Position numbers and translations under genes: made by a program. A DNA stretch of 64,000 nt from Novosphingobium sp. G106 (GTDB taxonomy: Bacteria > Pseudomonadota > Alphaproteobacteria > Sphingomonadales > Sphingomonadaceae), in assembly GCF_019075875.1 (NCBI RefSeq), contig NZ_JAHOOZ010000001.1:62001-126000 (forward strand). The letters run 5' to 3'. The notes below the pieces were generated by a model. That model ran no database searches and was not told the DNA's origin. It was given only the letters and a program-made list of their open reading frames with translations. Below are positions 7,986 to 16,297 of this stretch, piece after piece. Each line of letters opens with the position of its first letter. Within the stretch, counting starts at the first letter, position 1.

Positions 7986-9524
7986 CTAATTTGCGGGCCA
8001 GTAACGAGCCTTCAGCTCCTTTTTGTAGAGCTTACCGGTTTCGGCGCGGGGCAACTCCTTCTCGAAATCGATGCTGCGAGGGCACTTCACGTTCGCCAGT
8101 CGCTCGCGGCACCAATCGATCAGTTCGTTGGCGAATTCTTCGGTAGCGGACTCCCAGCAGGCTGGCTGGATCACAGCTTTCACTTCTTCGCCGAAATCGG
8201 GATGCGGCACTCCGAAGACCGCGGCATCCGCCACCGCGGGATGAGTCGCCAGCAGGTTTTCGACTTCCTGCGGGTAGACGTTAACGCCGCCCGAAATGAT
8301 CATGAAGTCCTTGCGATCCGACAGGAAGAGGTAGCCTTCCTCGTCAACGTGGCCGACATCGCCCATGGTCGTCCAGTCCGGGCGCAATGGGTTCTGCGCC
8401 GCAGCGGTCTTTGCCGGATCGTTGTGGTAGCGGAACGGCTTCCCGCCGCTAAAAAAGATCGTTCCGGTCTCGCCTATCGGCAACTCCGTGCCGTCGTCGT
8501 CGCAGATGTGGATCTCGCCAACCACCGCGCGGCCGACAGAACCGGGTTTGCGCAGCCATTCCTCGCTGTTGATCGTGACATGGCCATTGCCCTCGGATCC
8601 GGCGTAGAATTCGTCGATGATCGGGCCGAGCCAGTCGATCATCGCCTGCTTCACCGGAATGGGACAGGGGGCGGCCGCGTGGATCACCGTCTTCAGCGAA
8701 GAGATATCGTAGCGGTCCCTGACCTCCTCGGGCAGCCTGAGCAGGCGGATAAACATGGTCGGTACCACCATCGCCGCGTTGATCCTCCACCGTGCGATCG
8801 CACCCAGGAAACTTTCCGCATCGAACTTGGGCATGATCACGGTCGTGCCGCCCAGCGCCTGGATCCCGGCGGTGAAGCCGAGCGGTGCGGCGTGATAGAG
8901 CGGGGCAGGTGACAAGTAGATCGTGTGCTTGCCCACCCCATACAGGCGGCCGAACAATTGCGCGCCGGGATTGGGTTGGACAGGCGACCCGCCAGTTGAG
9001 GCGTAGCGAATCCCCTTGGGGCGGCCGGTCGTACCCGACGAATAGGACATTCTTCCGCCGATCTGCTCATCGTCAATCGGCGACGCGGGCTGGTCGAGGC
9101 AAAGACCCCGCCACTCCGGAAGATTGCCAACGGTGCCGATCGTCAAGACATGAGCCAGCCCCGGCATGCCGCCGCGTTTCGTCGCAACATCGCGCGCGGT
9201 ATCCGCGAGCGCGTCGGACACCAGCAGTGCCTTTGCCTCGCTGTCGTTCACGATATAGGCGATTTCGTCGGACTTGAGCCGGGCCGAGAGAGGCACCAGA
9301 ATCAATCCGGCACGCTGAGCCGCCCAGTAGATGTCGAACACCTCGGGCCGATTGTCGCTGGCCAATGCAAGCGTGTCGCCGTTGCCCAGGCCCAGTGCTC
9401 GGAGCGCATGAGCGCCGCGATTGGCACGCTCCTCAAGTTCGCCATAGCTGATTGTCTCACCTGTCCCGGCCATGATCACGGCAGCCTTTTCGGGGAAGGT
9501 CTCGGCATGGAGGCGTGGATGCAT
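7986..9524 (-). CDS. AMP-dependent acyl-CoA ligase
   Basis: A 512-residue member of the ANL superfamily that activates a carboxylic acid with ATP to an acyl-adenylate and then to the CoA thioester. The P-loop-like motif YSSGTTGRPKGIRY, the YAGSEGNG substrate motif, GDVGHVDEEGYLFLSDRKD, and the C-terminal lysine segment PRAETGKLYKKEL are all present. The ATG at 9524 begins MHPRLHAETFPEKAA, a normal family N-terminus, although no strong ribosome site is visible. It is divergent from the MFS transporter gene and ends against the small kinase-partner gene. A role in activating an imported acid is plausible. Confidence 0.92.
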   Translation of the reverse strand: MHPRLHAETFPEKAAVIMAGTGETISYGELEERANRGAHALRALGLGNGDTLALASDNRPEVFDIYWAAQRAGLILVPLSARLKSDEIAYIVNDSEAKALLVSDALADTARDVATKRGGMPGLAHVLTIGTVGNLPEWRGLCLDQPASPIDDEQIGGRMSYSSGTTGRPKGIRYASTGGSPVQPNPGAQLFGRLYGVGKHTIYLSPAPLYHAAPLGFTAGIQALGGTTVIMPKFDAESFLGAIARWRINAAMVVPTMFIRLLRLPEEVRDRYDISSLKTVIHAAAPCPIPVKQAMIDWLGPIIDEFYAGSEGNGHVTINSEEWLRKPGSVGRAVVGEIHICDDDGTELPIGETGTIFFSGGKPFRYHNDPAKTAAAQNPLRPDWTTMGDVGHVDEEGYLFLSDRKDFMIISGGVNVYPQEVENLLATHPAVADAAVFGVPHPDFGEEVKAVIQPACWESATEEFANELIDWCRERLANVKCPRSIDFEKELPRAETGKLYKKELKARYWPAN

Positions 9525-9606
9525 GGACGTCGACTTTTTTTGAGATGGAATGGCTGGCGAGCCTTGAGAGACCCGTCTCGGCGTGTAAAGGGTGTCGGAA
9601 AATATC

Positions 9607-9622
9607 GCAATGAATCGATTGC
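9607..9622. promoter_or_regulatory. Inverted repeat GCAAT-N6-ATTGC between ligase and MFS genes
   Basis: Perfect 5-base arms with a 6-base spacer lie in the divergent gap between the CoA ligase (minus) and MFS transporter (plus), placed to control both. It resembles the other TTGCA/ATTGC elements in the window. Confidence 0.4.
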
Positions 9623-9686
9623 AATTCGAAAATAGACACCAGCAAGATTCCCGGCCTGGCCCGCCGGAAACCCGAAAGAGGATGCC

Positions 9687-10916
9687 ATGGGAACGACAAC
9701 GGCGCGGCAGGAATGGGCCTTGATGTGGCCGCTACCGCTCGCCTCGACGGTGGGCGTCTCGAGCGGCGCCATGTTCGCCTTCTCAAGCGGCGTATTCATG
9801 GAGGAAATGACCGGCGCCTTTGGCTGGACCCGCGCGCAGTTCTCGTCGACTTTCGTGATAATGATGGGGCTTGGCCTGTTCCTCGGGCCGGCGGTCGGCT
9901 GGCTGATCGACCGGATAGGGCCGCGGCGGGTGGCGCTGATCGGCATCTTGCCCTTCGTCGTCACTTTTTCGATGCTGGGGCTGGCGAGCGGACCGCTGTG
10001 GCAATGGTCAGCGCTTTGCGTCCTGTTTGCGCTCTTCCAGATCGCTCTCGGCCAGGTGACCTGGGTTACCGCAGTTATCGGCCGTTTTGAGGCTTCGCGC
10101 GGGCTGGCGCTGGCGGTGACACTGGCGGGTTTGGGGCTTGGCAGTTTCGTCTGGCCGCAACTTGCTGCCATCTATATCGAGCGGTTGGGCTGGCGTCTGG
10201 CGTTTCCGGCAATGGCTTTGACCTGGATGATCGTCGCGCTGCCCCTGACACTGGCCTTCTTCTACGGGGCCAATGATCGCAGCGCCTTACCCCGGCAGAA
10301 GCAGGTGCGGAGGCCCTACGGTCCTGCGCTCAGATCACGCAGCTTCATCGGGCTGGTGTTGGCGGGCGGGCTGTTCGCCAGCGCCTATTTCGGACTTCAG
10401 GTCCATCTGGCGCCCTTGCTCAAGAGTGGCGGAATGACGTTGACCTCAGCCGCGGGCATCGTCGGGCTGATCGGTATCTTCTCGGTAATCGGCCGACTCG
10501 CGACCGGCCATTTGCTCGACCACCTGCCGACGCGGCTCATCGGCGTCGTCGCCTTCCTGCTCCCGGCGGTTTCGGCGCTACTGCTGATGCTGTTGCCCGG
10601 TTCGGTGCCGGCGGCCATCGCCGCGGTCGCGTTGCTCGGACTAGCTTCCGGGGCGGAGCTGGACATCATCACATTCATCGCGGCACGCCGCTTCGGTCGT
10701 GACGTGTTCGGCTCGATCTATGCGCTGTTCATGGCGATCATATCGGTCTGTGCGAGCGTCGGGCCGGTTGTCGCCGGAAGTCTGTTTGATGCTGCGGGAT
10801 CTTACCACGGCTTCCTTGTCTACATGGTCGCGGCGGTCGTCACTGCCGCCGCATTGATCGCGTGGATTCCGATCAGCTCCGAACGGGAGACCGCTCCAGT
10901 TCCCGCCACAGCATAA
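9687..10916 (+). CDS. MFS transporter
   Basis: A 409-residue inner-membrane major facilitator with about 12 hydrophobic segments. The loop 2-3 signature reads GWLIDRIGPRRVAL, and a similar half-repeat (GRLATGHLLDHLPTR) follows the sixth segment. It resembles the CynX/monocarboxylate-type group and is visibly related to the second MFS protein in this window (shared FGWTRAQ and GAELD segments). ATG 9687 follows AAAGAGG. It is divergent from a CoA ligase, which suggests uptake of an organic acid that the ligase then activates. It converges on the double acyl-CoA dehydrogenase gene with 16 bases between. Confidence 0.9.
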   Translation: MGTTTARQEWALMWPLPLASTVGVSSGAMFAFSSGVFMEEMTGAFGWTRAQFSSTFVIMMGLGLFLGPAVGWLIDRIGPRRVALIGILPFVVTFSMLGLASGPLWQWSALCVLFALFQIALGQVTWVTAVIGRFEASRGLALAVTLAGLGLGSFVWPQLAAIYIERLGWRLAFPAMALTWMIVALPLTLAFFYGANDRSALPRQKQVRRPYGPALRSRSFIGLVLAGGLFASAYFGLQVHLAPLLKSGGMTLTSAAGIVGLIGIFSVIGRLATGHLLDHLPTRLIGVVAFLLPAVSALLLMLLPGSVPAAIAAVALLGLASGAELDIITFIAARRFGRDVFGSIYALFMAIISVCASVGPVVAGSLFDAAGSYHGFLVYMVAAVVTAAALIAWIPISSERETAPVPATA

Positions 10917-10932
10917 CTGGCGAAGGGCGGTT

Positions 10933-13140
10933 CTAGGCGCGGCTTCGCGGCAGGCCCAGGCGCCGTTCCGCGACCATGCTGCGAAGCACTTCGCTGGTGC
11001 CGCCATAGATCGAGGTTGCGGTCGAGTGCCGGTAGCCCTTTTCCACGACCCCGAGCCCTGTCTTGCCTCGGATGAGCGATGCCGGCGCAGCGAGGTCGAG
11101 CAGATCCGCCGAATCGTCGATGAAGGCCTGGGTCGAGAAGATCTTCGATGCTGGGCCGTAGGCGAGATCGGGCTGGCCGATCAACCGCATCCAAAGGGCC
11201 CGTGCGGATAGCGCCTCGCCGATGCAGGCATCGGTATAGACGTCGGCGAGCCGCGCAAGCGTACCGGCATCCTCGATGGCCGGCCGCCCGTCGCGCTTGG
11301 CACCGCGCGCCCATTCGGTCACCGCGTCAATCATGGCGTGGAGCTGGTGGTGATAGTGACTGCCGCCCTGTTCCATGGTTAGCGCCGCCGCCATGACCTT
11401 GACCCCACCGTTGACCTCGCCCAGCCGGTAGCGATCCGGGATGCGGACGTCGGCATAGAAGGAAGCGTTGGTGCGTTCGTCCATGAAGGTATGGACGGGA
11501 TGGATTTCGACTCCCGGCACATCGAGTGGCACCAGGAACATCGTTAGTCCCTTGTGCTTGGGCACTTCGGGATCGGTCCGCGTCAGCAGCAGAACATAGC
11601 TGGCGAGCTCTGCGCCCGAAGTGAACATCTTCTGCCCGTTGATGATCCAGCCGTCGGCATCGCGCACCGCACGCGTCTTTGCGGCGAAGACGTCGGACCC
11701 GCCCGATGGCTCGGTGAAGCCGAGACAGGCGGTCTTCTCGCCGCGGGCAAAAGGCAGCAGAACTTCATCCTGGAGTTCCGGCGATCCGAAGCGCAGCGCC
11801 ATGATGCCGGCCATACCGGTCACCCCGCGGGCCAGGCCGGCATAGCCAACCTCTGCCCAGACAGCGTTGCAGGCACGCGCCGCATCGGCATCGGCGTCGC
11901 GCCCGCCCCATTTTGCGGGCCAGTCGGGGAAGAGCAGTCCGGCCTTGCCCATGGCGCGGTGGACCTCCCAGTCGTGCGCCTCGAAATTCTCTTCGCCCAG
12001 TTGATGCTTCTCGGGATCGATAATCCCCGCGAAGATCGCGCGTGTCTCGTCGGCCAGCATATGCTTCTCGTCGGGAGCCCGGAAGTCGATTTCGACCGGT
12101 CCGGTATCCGGCAAGCTTGCCGCCTCGCCCAGCAGCAGCCGTCGGCCAGCTGTTACTAGCTCTGCTCGCGGGTCGCCCAGTGCCAGGGCCCAGGCCTTGG
12201 CACGCCGATGATAGAGCTGGATGTCGTATTCGTTGGTCAGGCCGTAACCGCCAAACGTGTGGAGGGCATGGGCGACACTGCGGGTCGCCGTGCGGCTGGC
12301 GCGGGCGAACAGCATCGAGATCAGCGCGCCGGCGTCGGGCTTGCCGTCGGCAATCGCGCGCAGCGTCCACCAGAGCAGATAGGCGGTGCCGTCGCCATCA
12401 ATGATGTCCACGGCAAGCGGATGGGCGAGGCCCTGGTTTGCGCCGATCGGCTGGCCGAAGGCGAAGCGCTCGGTCGCATAGGCGGCGGCCATGGTCACCG
12501 CTTCGCGGGCAAGGCCGACAAGCGCGGCCGACGTCAGAAGCTTCCATTCCTCGACGCCCGCCTGCCAGATCCTCTGGGCGTTGGCATTACCGTCGAGCGG
12601 AATGCGTTTGCCCGTTCCGGGAACGAACCATGCCAGCGCCGCGCCGCCCAGGGTCTCCGACGCATTGAGGGGAGCTGACGGAATTTCGATGGCGAGCTGC
12701 TCACCGTCAAACAGGAGTATCCCCTTGGCCACCGCGCCGCCGGGGACGAGCTGCGGCGCGCCGTCGCGAACAGGGCCGAGCGCGAATGCAATGGGGCCTT
12801 CACCGTCGCGGACACGAGCGATCCAGTCGCGCGCGGTTGCGCCGCCGATTTCGCCCAGGATGCGCAGCGCGACCACTGCTTCCGCTAACGGGGCAGGGGC
12901 AAGCCTGCGCCCTGCCTGCTCCATCATCACACAGGCGTCGAACAGGCTCATGCCGGCCCCACCAGCCTCAGCATCGAGCCGCAAGAACGGGGCATCGAGC
13001 GCCACCAGGTCATTCCACAGCGCGGGATCGAAGCCCACCGGTTCCGCCGCGCGCACGCGCGCCGAAGCGGCTTCGGAGGCGAAGAAGCGTTCGAACATAT
13101 CCTGGACGGGAATGCTTTCGCTGGGCAGGCTGAGTTGCAT
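10933..13140 (-). CDS. Double-length acyl-CoA dehydrogenase (FadE34-like)
   Basis: A 735-residue protein made of two acyl-CoA dehydrogenase halves. Residues about 1-330 form a degenerate first unit and about 350-735 a canonical second unit with LGFTEPSGGSD, WIINGQKMFTSGA and the C-terminal IYGGTSEVLRSMVAERRLG. Fused dimers of this size are known for FadE34 of mycobacteria, an acyl-CoA dehydrogenase acting on steroid side chains, and the length agrees. ATG 13140 is chosen because it follows GAGGA and begins MQLSLPSES; a frame to 13209 lacks support. It is divergent from the frameshifted crotonase gene. It oxidises an acyl-CoA to the enoyl-CoA with FAD; steroid specificity is inferred. Confidence 0.9.
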   Translation of the reverse strand: MQLSLPSESIPVQDMFERFFASEAASARVRAAEPVGFDPALWNDLVALDAPFLRLDAEAGGAGMSLFDACVMMEQAGRRLAPAPLAEAVVALRILGEIGGATARDWIARVRDGEGPIAFALGPVRDGAPQLVPGGAVAKGILLFDGEQLAIEIPSAPLNASETLGGAALAWFVPGTGKRIPLDGNANAQRIWQAGVEEWKLLTSAALVGLAREAVTMAAAYATERFAFGQPIGANQGLAHPLAVDIIDGDGTAYLLWWTLRAIADGKPDAGALISMLFARASRTATRSVAHALHTFGGYGLTNEYDIQLYHRRAKAWALALGDPRAELVTAGRRLLLGEAASLPDTGPVEIDFRAPDEKHMLADETRAIFAGIIDPEKHQLGEENFEAHDWEVHRAMGKAGLLFPDWPAKWGGRDADADAARACNAVWAEVGYAGLARGVTGMAGIMALRFGSPELQDEVLLPFARGEKTACLGFTEPSGGSDVFAAKTRAVRDADGWIINGQKMFTSGAELASYVLLLTRTDPEVPKHKGLTMFLVPLDVPGVEIHPVHTFMDERTNASFYADVRIPDRYRLGEVNGGVKVMAAALTMEQGGSHYHHQLHAMIDAVTEWARGAKRDGRPAIEDAGTLARLADVYTDACIGEALSARALWMRLIGQPDLAYGPASKIFSTQAFIDDSADLLDLAAPASLIRGKTGLGVVEKGYRHSTATSIYGGTSEVLRSMVAERRLGLPRSRA

Positions 13141-13209
13141 GGGGCGGGTCCTCTGGAAGTCGGCTGTTGGAATCAGGCGGGCACGTATGCGGTTCTGGAT
13201 AGGCCCCAA

Positions 13210-13225
13210 ATACGACAGACCGTAT
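13210..13225. promoter_or_regulatory. Inverted repeat ATACG-N6-CGTAT
   Basis: Perfect 5-base arms with a 6-base spacer lie 70 bases upstream of the double acyl-CoA dehydrogenase start. The geometry fits a TetR-type operator, but the sequence differs from the recurring AATGC/GCATT set. Confidence 0.35.
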
Positions 13226-13241
13226 CGTCAAAATAAAGTAA

Positions 13242-13256
13242 TTGCATCGTTGCATT
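13242..13256. promoter_or_regulatory. Tandem TTGCAT elements
   Basis: TTGCAT occurs twice at an 8-base period (13242 and 13250) inside the AT-rich centre of the divergent gap between the acyl-CoA dehydrogenase and crotonase genes. It matches the recurring TGCAT elements of the window. Confidence 0.3.
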
Positions 13257-13388
13257 TTATTGATTTGCACCATAGTCGGCAAGCGATTTCCCGCTCGTCT
13301 GGCGGCGGGAGGCGGGTAATCGCGTAGGGTCGATGGCCACGTGCACCGACAGGCAATGCCCGCTTTCGTGCATAGGGAGGGAAATGAC

Positions 13389-14184
13389 ATGCCGTTAGAG
13401 ACCGTGACCGAGGGACCAGTTCTCTTCGAGCGCCTCACCACTCATATCGGGCAAGCGACTCTCAACCGGCCCGAGAAGCGTAACGCCGTGAACGCCGAAC
13501 TGGCCTCGGCGCTGGAGCGGATTGTCGAGGGCGCCGAAAACGATCCCGAGATCCGCGTCATGATCCTTACCTCGTGCGATGACCGCGTGTTCTGCGCCGG
13601 AGCGGACCTCGGCGCGGTTGCCGCAGGCAAGGCAGAGGGTCTGGAAACCTCACGCGGCGGCTTTGGCGGTTTCGTCTATTCCACTCGTGTGAAACCCTGG
13701 ATCGCCGCGGTAGAAGGCATCGCGGTCGCCGGGGGCATGGAACTGGTGCTCGCTTGCGACATGCTCGTGGCTTCGGAAAACGCCCGCTTCGGCCTGCCCG
13801 AAGTCAAGCGCGGGTTGATGGCGGCGGCGGGCGGGATCCATAGAATCGCTTCAGCCGTTCCGCGCAACATCGCCAGCGAACTGCTCGCGACAGGCGAACC
13901 CATGGACGGTGCAGCCGCCTTCCGCTGGGGCCTTGCCAACAGGCTGACCGCGCCAGGGGGAGACCCGCGCGCAAGCGCGCAAGCTCGCCGAAGCGATCGC
14001 CGAGAATTCACCGCTGGCCGTGCAGCGCACGCTGTGCGCGGGACGCGAGAGCCTCGGTCAGGCCGATGGCGCGGGGCGAGCGCTGGTCGCCCGGCACCTG
14101 AACGCGCTTCGCCATACGGAGGACTTTCGCGAGGGCCCGCGCGCCTTCGTCGAAAAGCGCGCGCCGGTGTGGAAGGGGCGGTAG
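13389..14184 (+). pseudogene. Enoyl-CoA hydratase (crotonase) with one frameshift
   Basis: The N-terminal 190 residues are a normal crotonase: FCAGADLG and IAVAGGMEL form the oxyanion hole, and glutamates in LPEV and IASELLATG match the two catalytic positions. At the G5 run 13956-13960 the frame slips. Removing one G restores APGETRAQARKLAEA and the rest of the protein through FVEKRAPVWKGR to a stop at 14184. The unshifted frame instead yields unrelated Arg-rich sequence to 14192. Because both sides are well conserved, this is either a very recent mutation or a sequencing error. ATG 13389 follows GGGAGGG. The product would hydrate an enoyl-CoA from the divergent acyl-CoA dehydrogenase. Confidence 0.85.
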
Positions 14185-14188
14185 CGGG

Positions 14189-16297
14189 TTAGCCCTGCCA
14201 GACGACCAGAGCGTCGAGTGCCTCGACGGCATCGCCCCGCACCCAAAGCGGGTTGATTTCCAGTGCCGCAAGTCGCGGTCCGAGTGCGAGCGCGGCGTTG
14301 CCGATTGCCACGATCACTTCCGCCAGCCGGTCCAGATCCGCGGCCGGTGCGCCGCGATAGCCGTCGAGCAGCGGGGCCGCGCGCAGCGAGCGGAGCATTT
14401 CGTGTGCATCGGCCTTGCCAATGGGCAGCAGCCGCACTGCGCTGTCCTTAAGAATCTCGACCCAGACCCCGCCCAATCCGACCGCGATCGCCAGTCCCCA
14501 GTCGGCATCGCGCGCTACGCCGACGAAAAGTTCCAGGCCGCCCGACCGCATCGGCGAGACGATGACGCCGTCGATTCGTGCATCCGGCAGCGTCCGCGCC
14601 ACATTGGCGCGGAGCTCGTCGTGAACATGCCCGGCGTCGCCTGGGGCGATCCCGAGCCTAATGCCGCCCGCCTCGGTCTTGTGCGCAATGTCGGGGGAGG
14701 CGATCTTGAGCACCACCGGTCCGGCCAGGCTTGCGGCTCCGGCCATGGCCTCGCTGGCGTTCTGCGCCACCATTGCCGGCACCACGGGAACACCACTCTC
14801 GGCCAAAAAGTCGAGCGCGGCACGCTCGCCCTCGAGCATTGGCGGATCTTCAAGCGCCGAGACTTCGGCGGCCAGTTCGACGGCATTGTTGATGCGCTGT
14901 GACCACCGCGCCAAATGGCCAAGCGCACGGGTGCCGAAATCCATGCCAAAGACGATGTCGCGCAGACCGCTCGACTCCGCAACCTGCCTCGCCTCGGGTC
15001 CCATCGGCTGGATCACCTGGCTGAGAAGCAGCGGACGCTTGCCTGCATCGCGATAGGCCTTGGCGATCACCGGCCAATGGACCTGGCAAGTCGGCATCTC
15101 AGCGTCGGCGCCCGGCATTGCTATCAGCGTAACGACAAGGCCTATGGTCGGATCGTCGAACAGGATCGGCAGCGCCTTGCTCCAAAGCGAGGTGTCCTGG
15201 AGCACCACCCCGGTCATGTCGAGCGGGTTGAGCGTAGAGGCGAAGGACGGCAGCACTTCGGCCAGCTTCCGCCGTGTCTCGAGCGCGAAAGCCGGCGTCG
15301 GCACGCCGTGCTGCTCAGCGAGATCGGCGAACATGCCGCAGCCGCCGCCCGAGACCGAGGCGAGTGCAATACCCGGACGGTCGAGCGGGCCAGTCGCCTC
15401 GATCAGCGCCGCCGTCACCATCATTTCCTCGATCGAGCGAACGCGGATCAGACCAAGCTGCCGGCAGGCCGCGTCAAACACGCGGTCATCGCCAACCATC
15501 GCGCCGGTATGCGCCTTGGCGACTTCGGCGGACATCGCGCTCGAGCCGACCTTGAGCACGATGATCGGCTTCTTGGCGGCAAGCGCGCGGCGCGCCGCTG
15601 CGCCGAGGCGGTCGGTGGCGCTGACCGCCTCGATATAGGCGGCGATCACGCGTGTCGCGGGATCGTCGACCAGATAGTCGATGACATCGGCGGTCGTGAC
15701 CATCGCTTCATTGCCCGTGGCGCAGATGAAACTCAGGCCCATGCCCTGCTGATGCGCGAACTTGCCGATCTCGTTGGCGACCGCGCCCGATTGTGAGACG
15801 ACCGCGATCCTGCCTTTGAGGACGGGAGCGCGCGTGCCGATGGCCGTCGCCACCGCGCCGCTGGCGATATTGGCGAAGCCCAGCGAGTTGGGCCCGAAGA
15901 ACGTCACACCGCGCTGCCTTGCGGTCTCGACCAGCTCGCGCTGGAGCCTTTCGCCATCTGCTCCCGCCTCGGCAAAGCCCGAACTGAGCACGACCGTGCT
16001 GGCGATCCCAGCATCTGCCGCATCTTCCAGCGCGCCCGCGACGCTGTGCGCGGGAACGAAGATGATAGCCGTATCAGGTGGCTCCGGAATGTCGCGGCAC
16101 GAGCGGTAACCGGGCAAGCCGTGCGCCTCCTTGCCATCGCGATTCACCGCGTAGAGTCGTCCCTGATGGCCGAAATCGTGGAAGCGGCGGACAATCATTT
16201 GGCTCCAAGTGGAGCGTTCGGACGCGCCGACCAGAGCGACGTTCTGCGCGGTGAACAGCTGGCGCAGCACCTCGAAGGTCACGCGCGGATCGGTCAT
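14189..16297 (-). CDS. ADP-forming-type acyl-CoA synthetase (CoA-binding plus ATP-grasp)
   Basis: A 702-residue protein of the acetate-CoA ligase (ADP-forming)/succinyl-CoA ligase family. The N-terminal CoA-binding Rossmann domain begins VALVGASERS, the ligase domains include the histidine-loop region around VVSQSGAVANEIG, and the C-terminal ATP-grasp domain starts near residue 480 with AVGLGGVWVEILKD late in it. It starts in an ATGA overlap with the thiolase-like gene (16294-16297), and GGAG is well placed. It is the last gene of the minus-strand operon that begins with the alcohol dehydrogenase. It is paralogous to the protein at 40766-42856. It may form or cleave an acyl-CoA with ATP; substrate unknown. 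Confidence 0.88.
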   Translation of the reverse strand: MTDPRVTFEVLRQLFTAQNVALVGASERSTWSQMIVRRFHDFGHQGRLYAVNRDGKEAHGLPGYRSCRDIPEPPDTAIIFVPAHSVAGALEDAADAGIASTVVLSSGFAEAGADGERLQRELVETARQRGVTFFGPNSLGFANIASGAVATAIGTRAPVLKGRIAVVSQSGAVANEIGKFAHQQGMGLSFICATGNEAMVTTADVIDYLVDDPATRVIAAYIEAVSATDRLGAAARRALAAKKPIIVLKVGSSAMSAEVAKAHTGAMVGDDRVFDAACRQLGLIRVRSIEEMMVTAALIEATGPLDRPGIALASVSGGGCGMFADLAEQHGVPTPAFALETRRKLAEVLPSFASTLNPLDMTGVVLQDTSLWSKALPILFDDPTIGLVVTLIAMPGADAEMPTCQVHWPVIAKAYRDAGKRPLLLSQVIQPMGPEARQVAESSGLRDIVFGMDFGTRALGHLARWSQRINNAVELAAEVSALEDPPMLEGERAALDFLAESGVPVVPAMVAQNASEAMAGAASLAGPVVLKIASPDIAHKTEAGGIRLGIAPGDAGHVHDELRANVARTLPDARIDGVIVSPMRSGGLELFVGVARDADWGLAIAVGLGGVWVEILKDSAVRLLPIGKADAHEMLRSLRAAPLLDGYRGAPAADLDRLAEVIVAIGNAALALGPRLAALEINPLWVRGDAVEALDALVVWQG

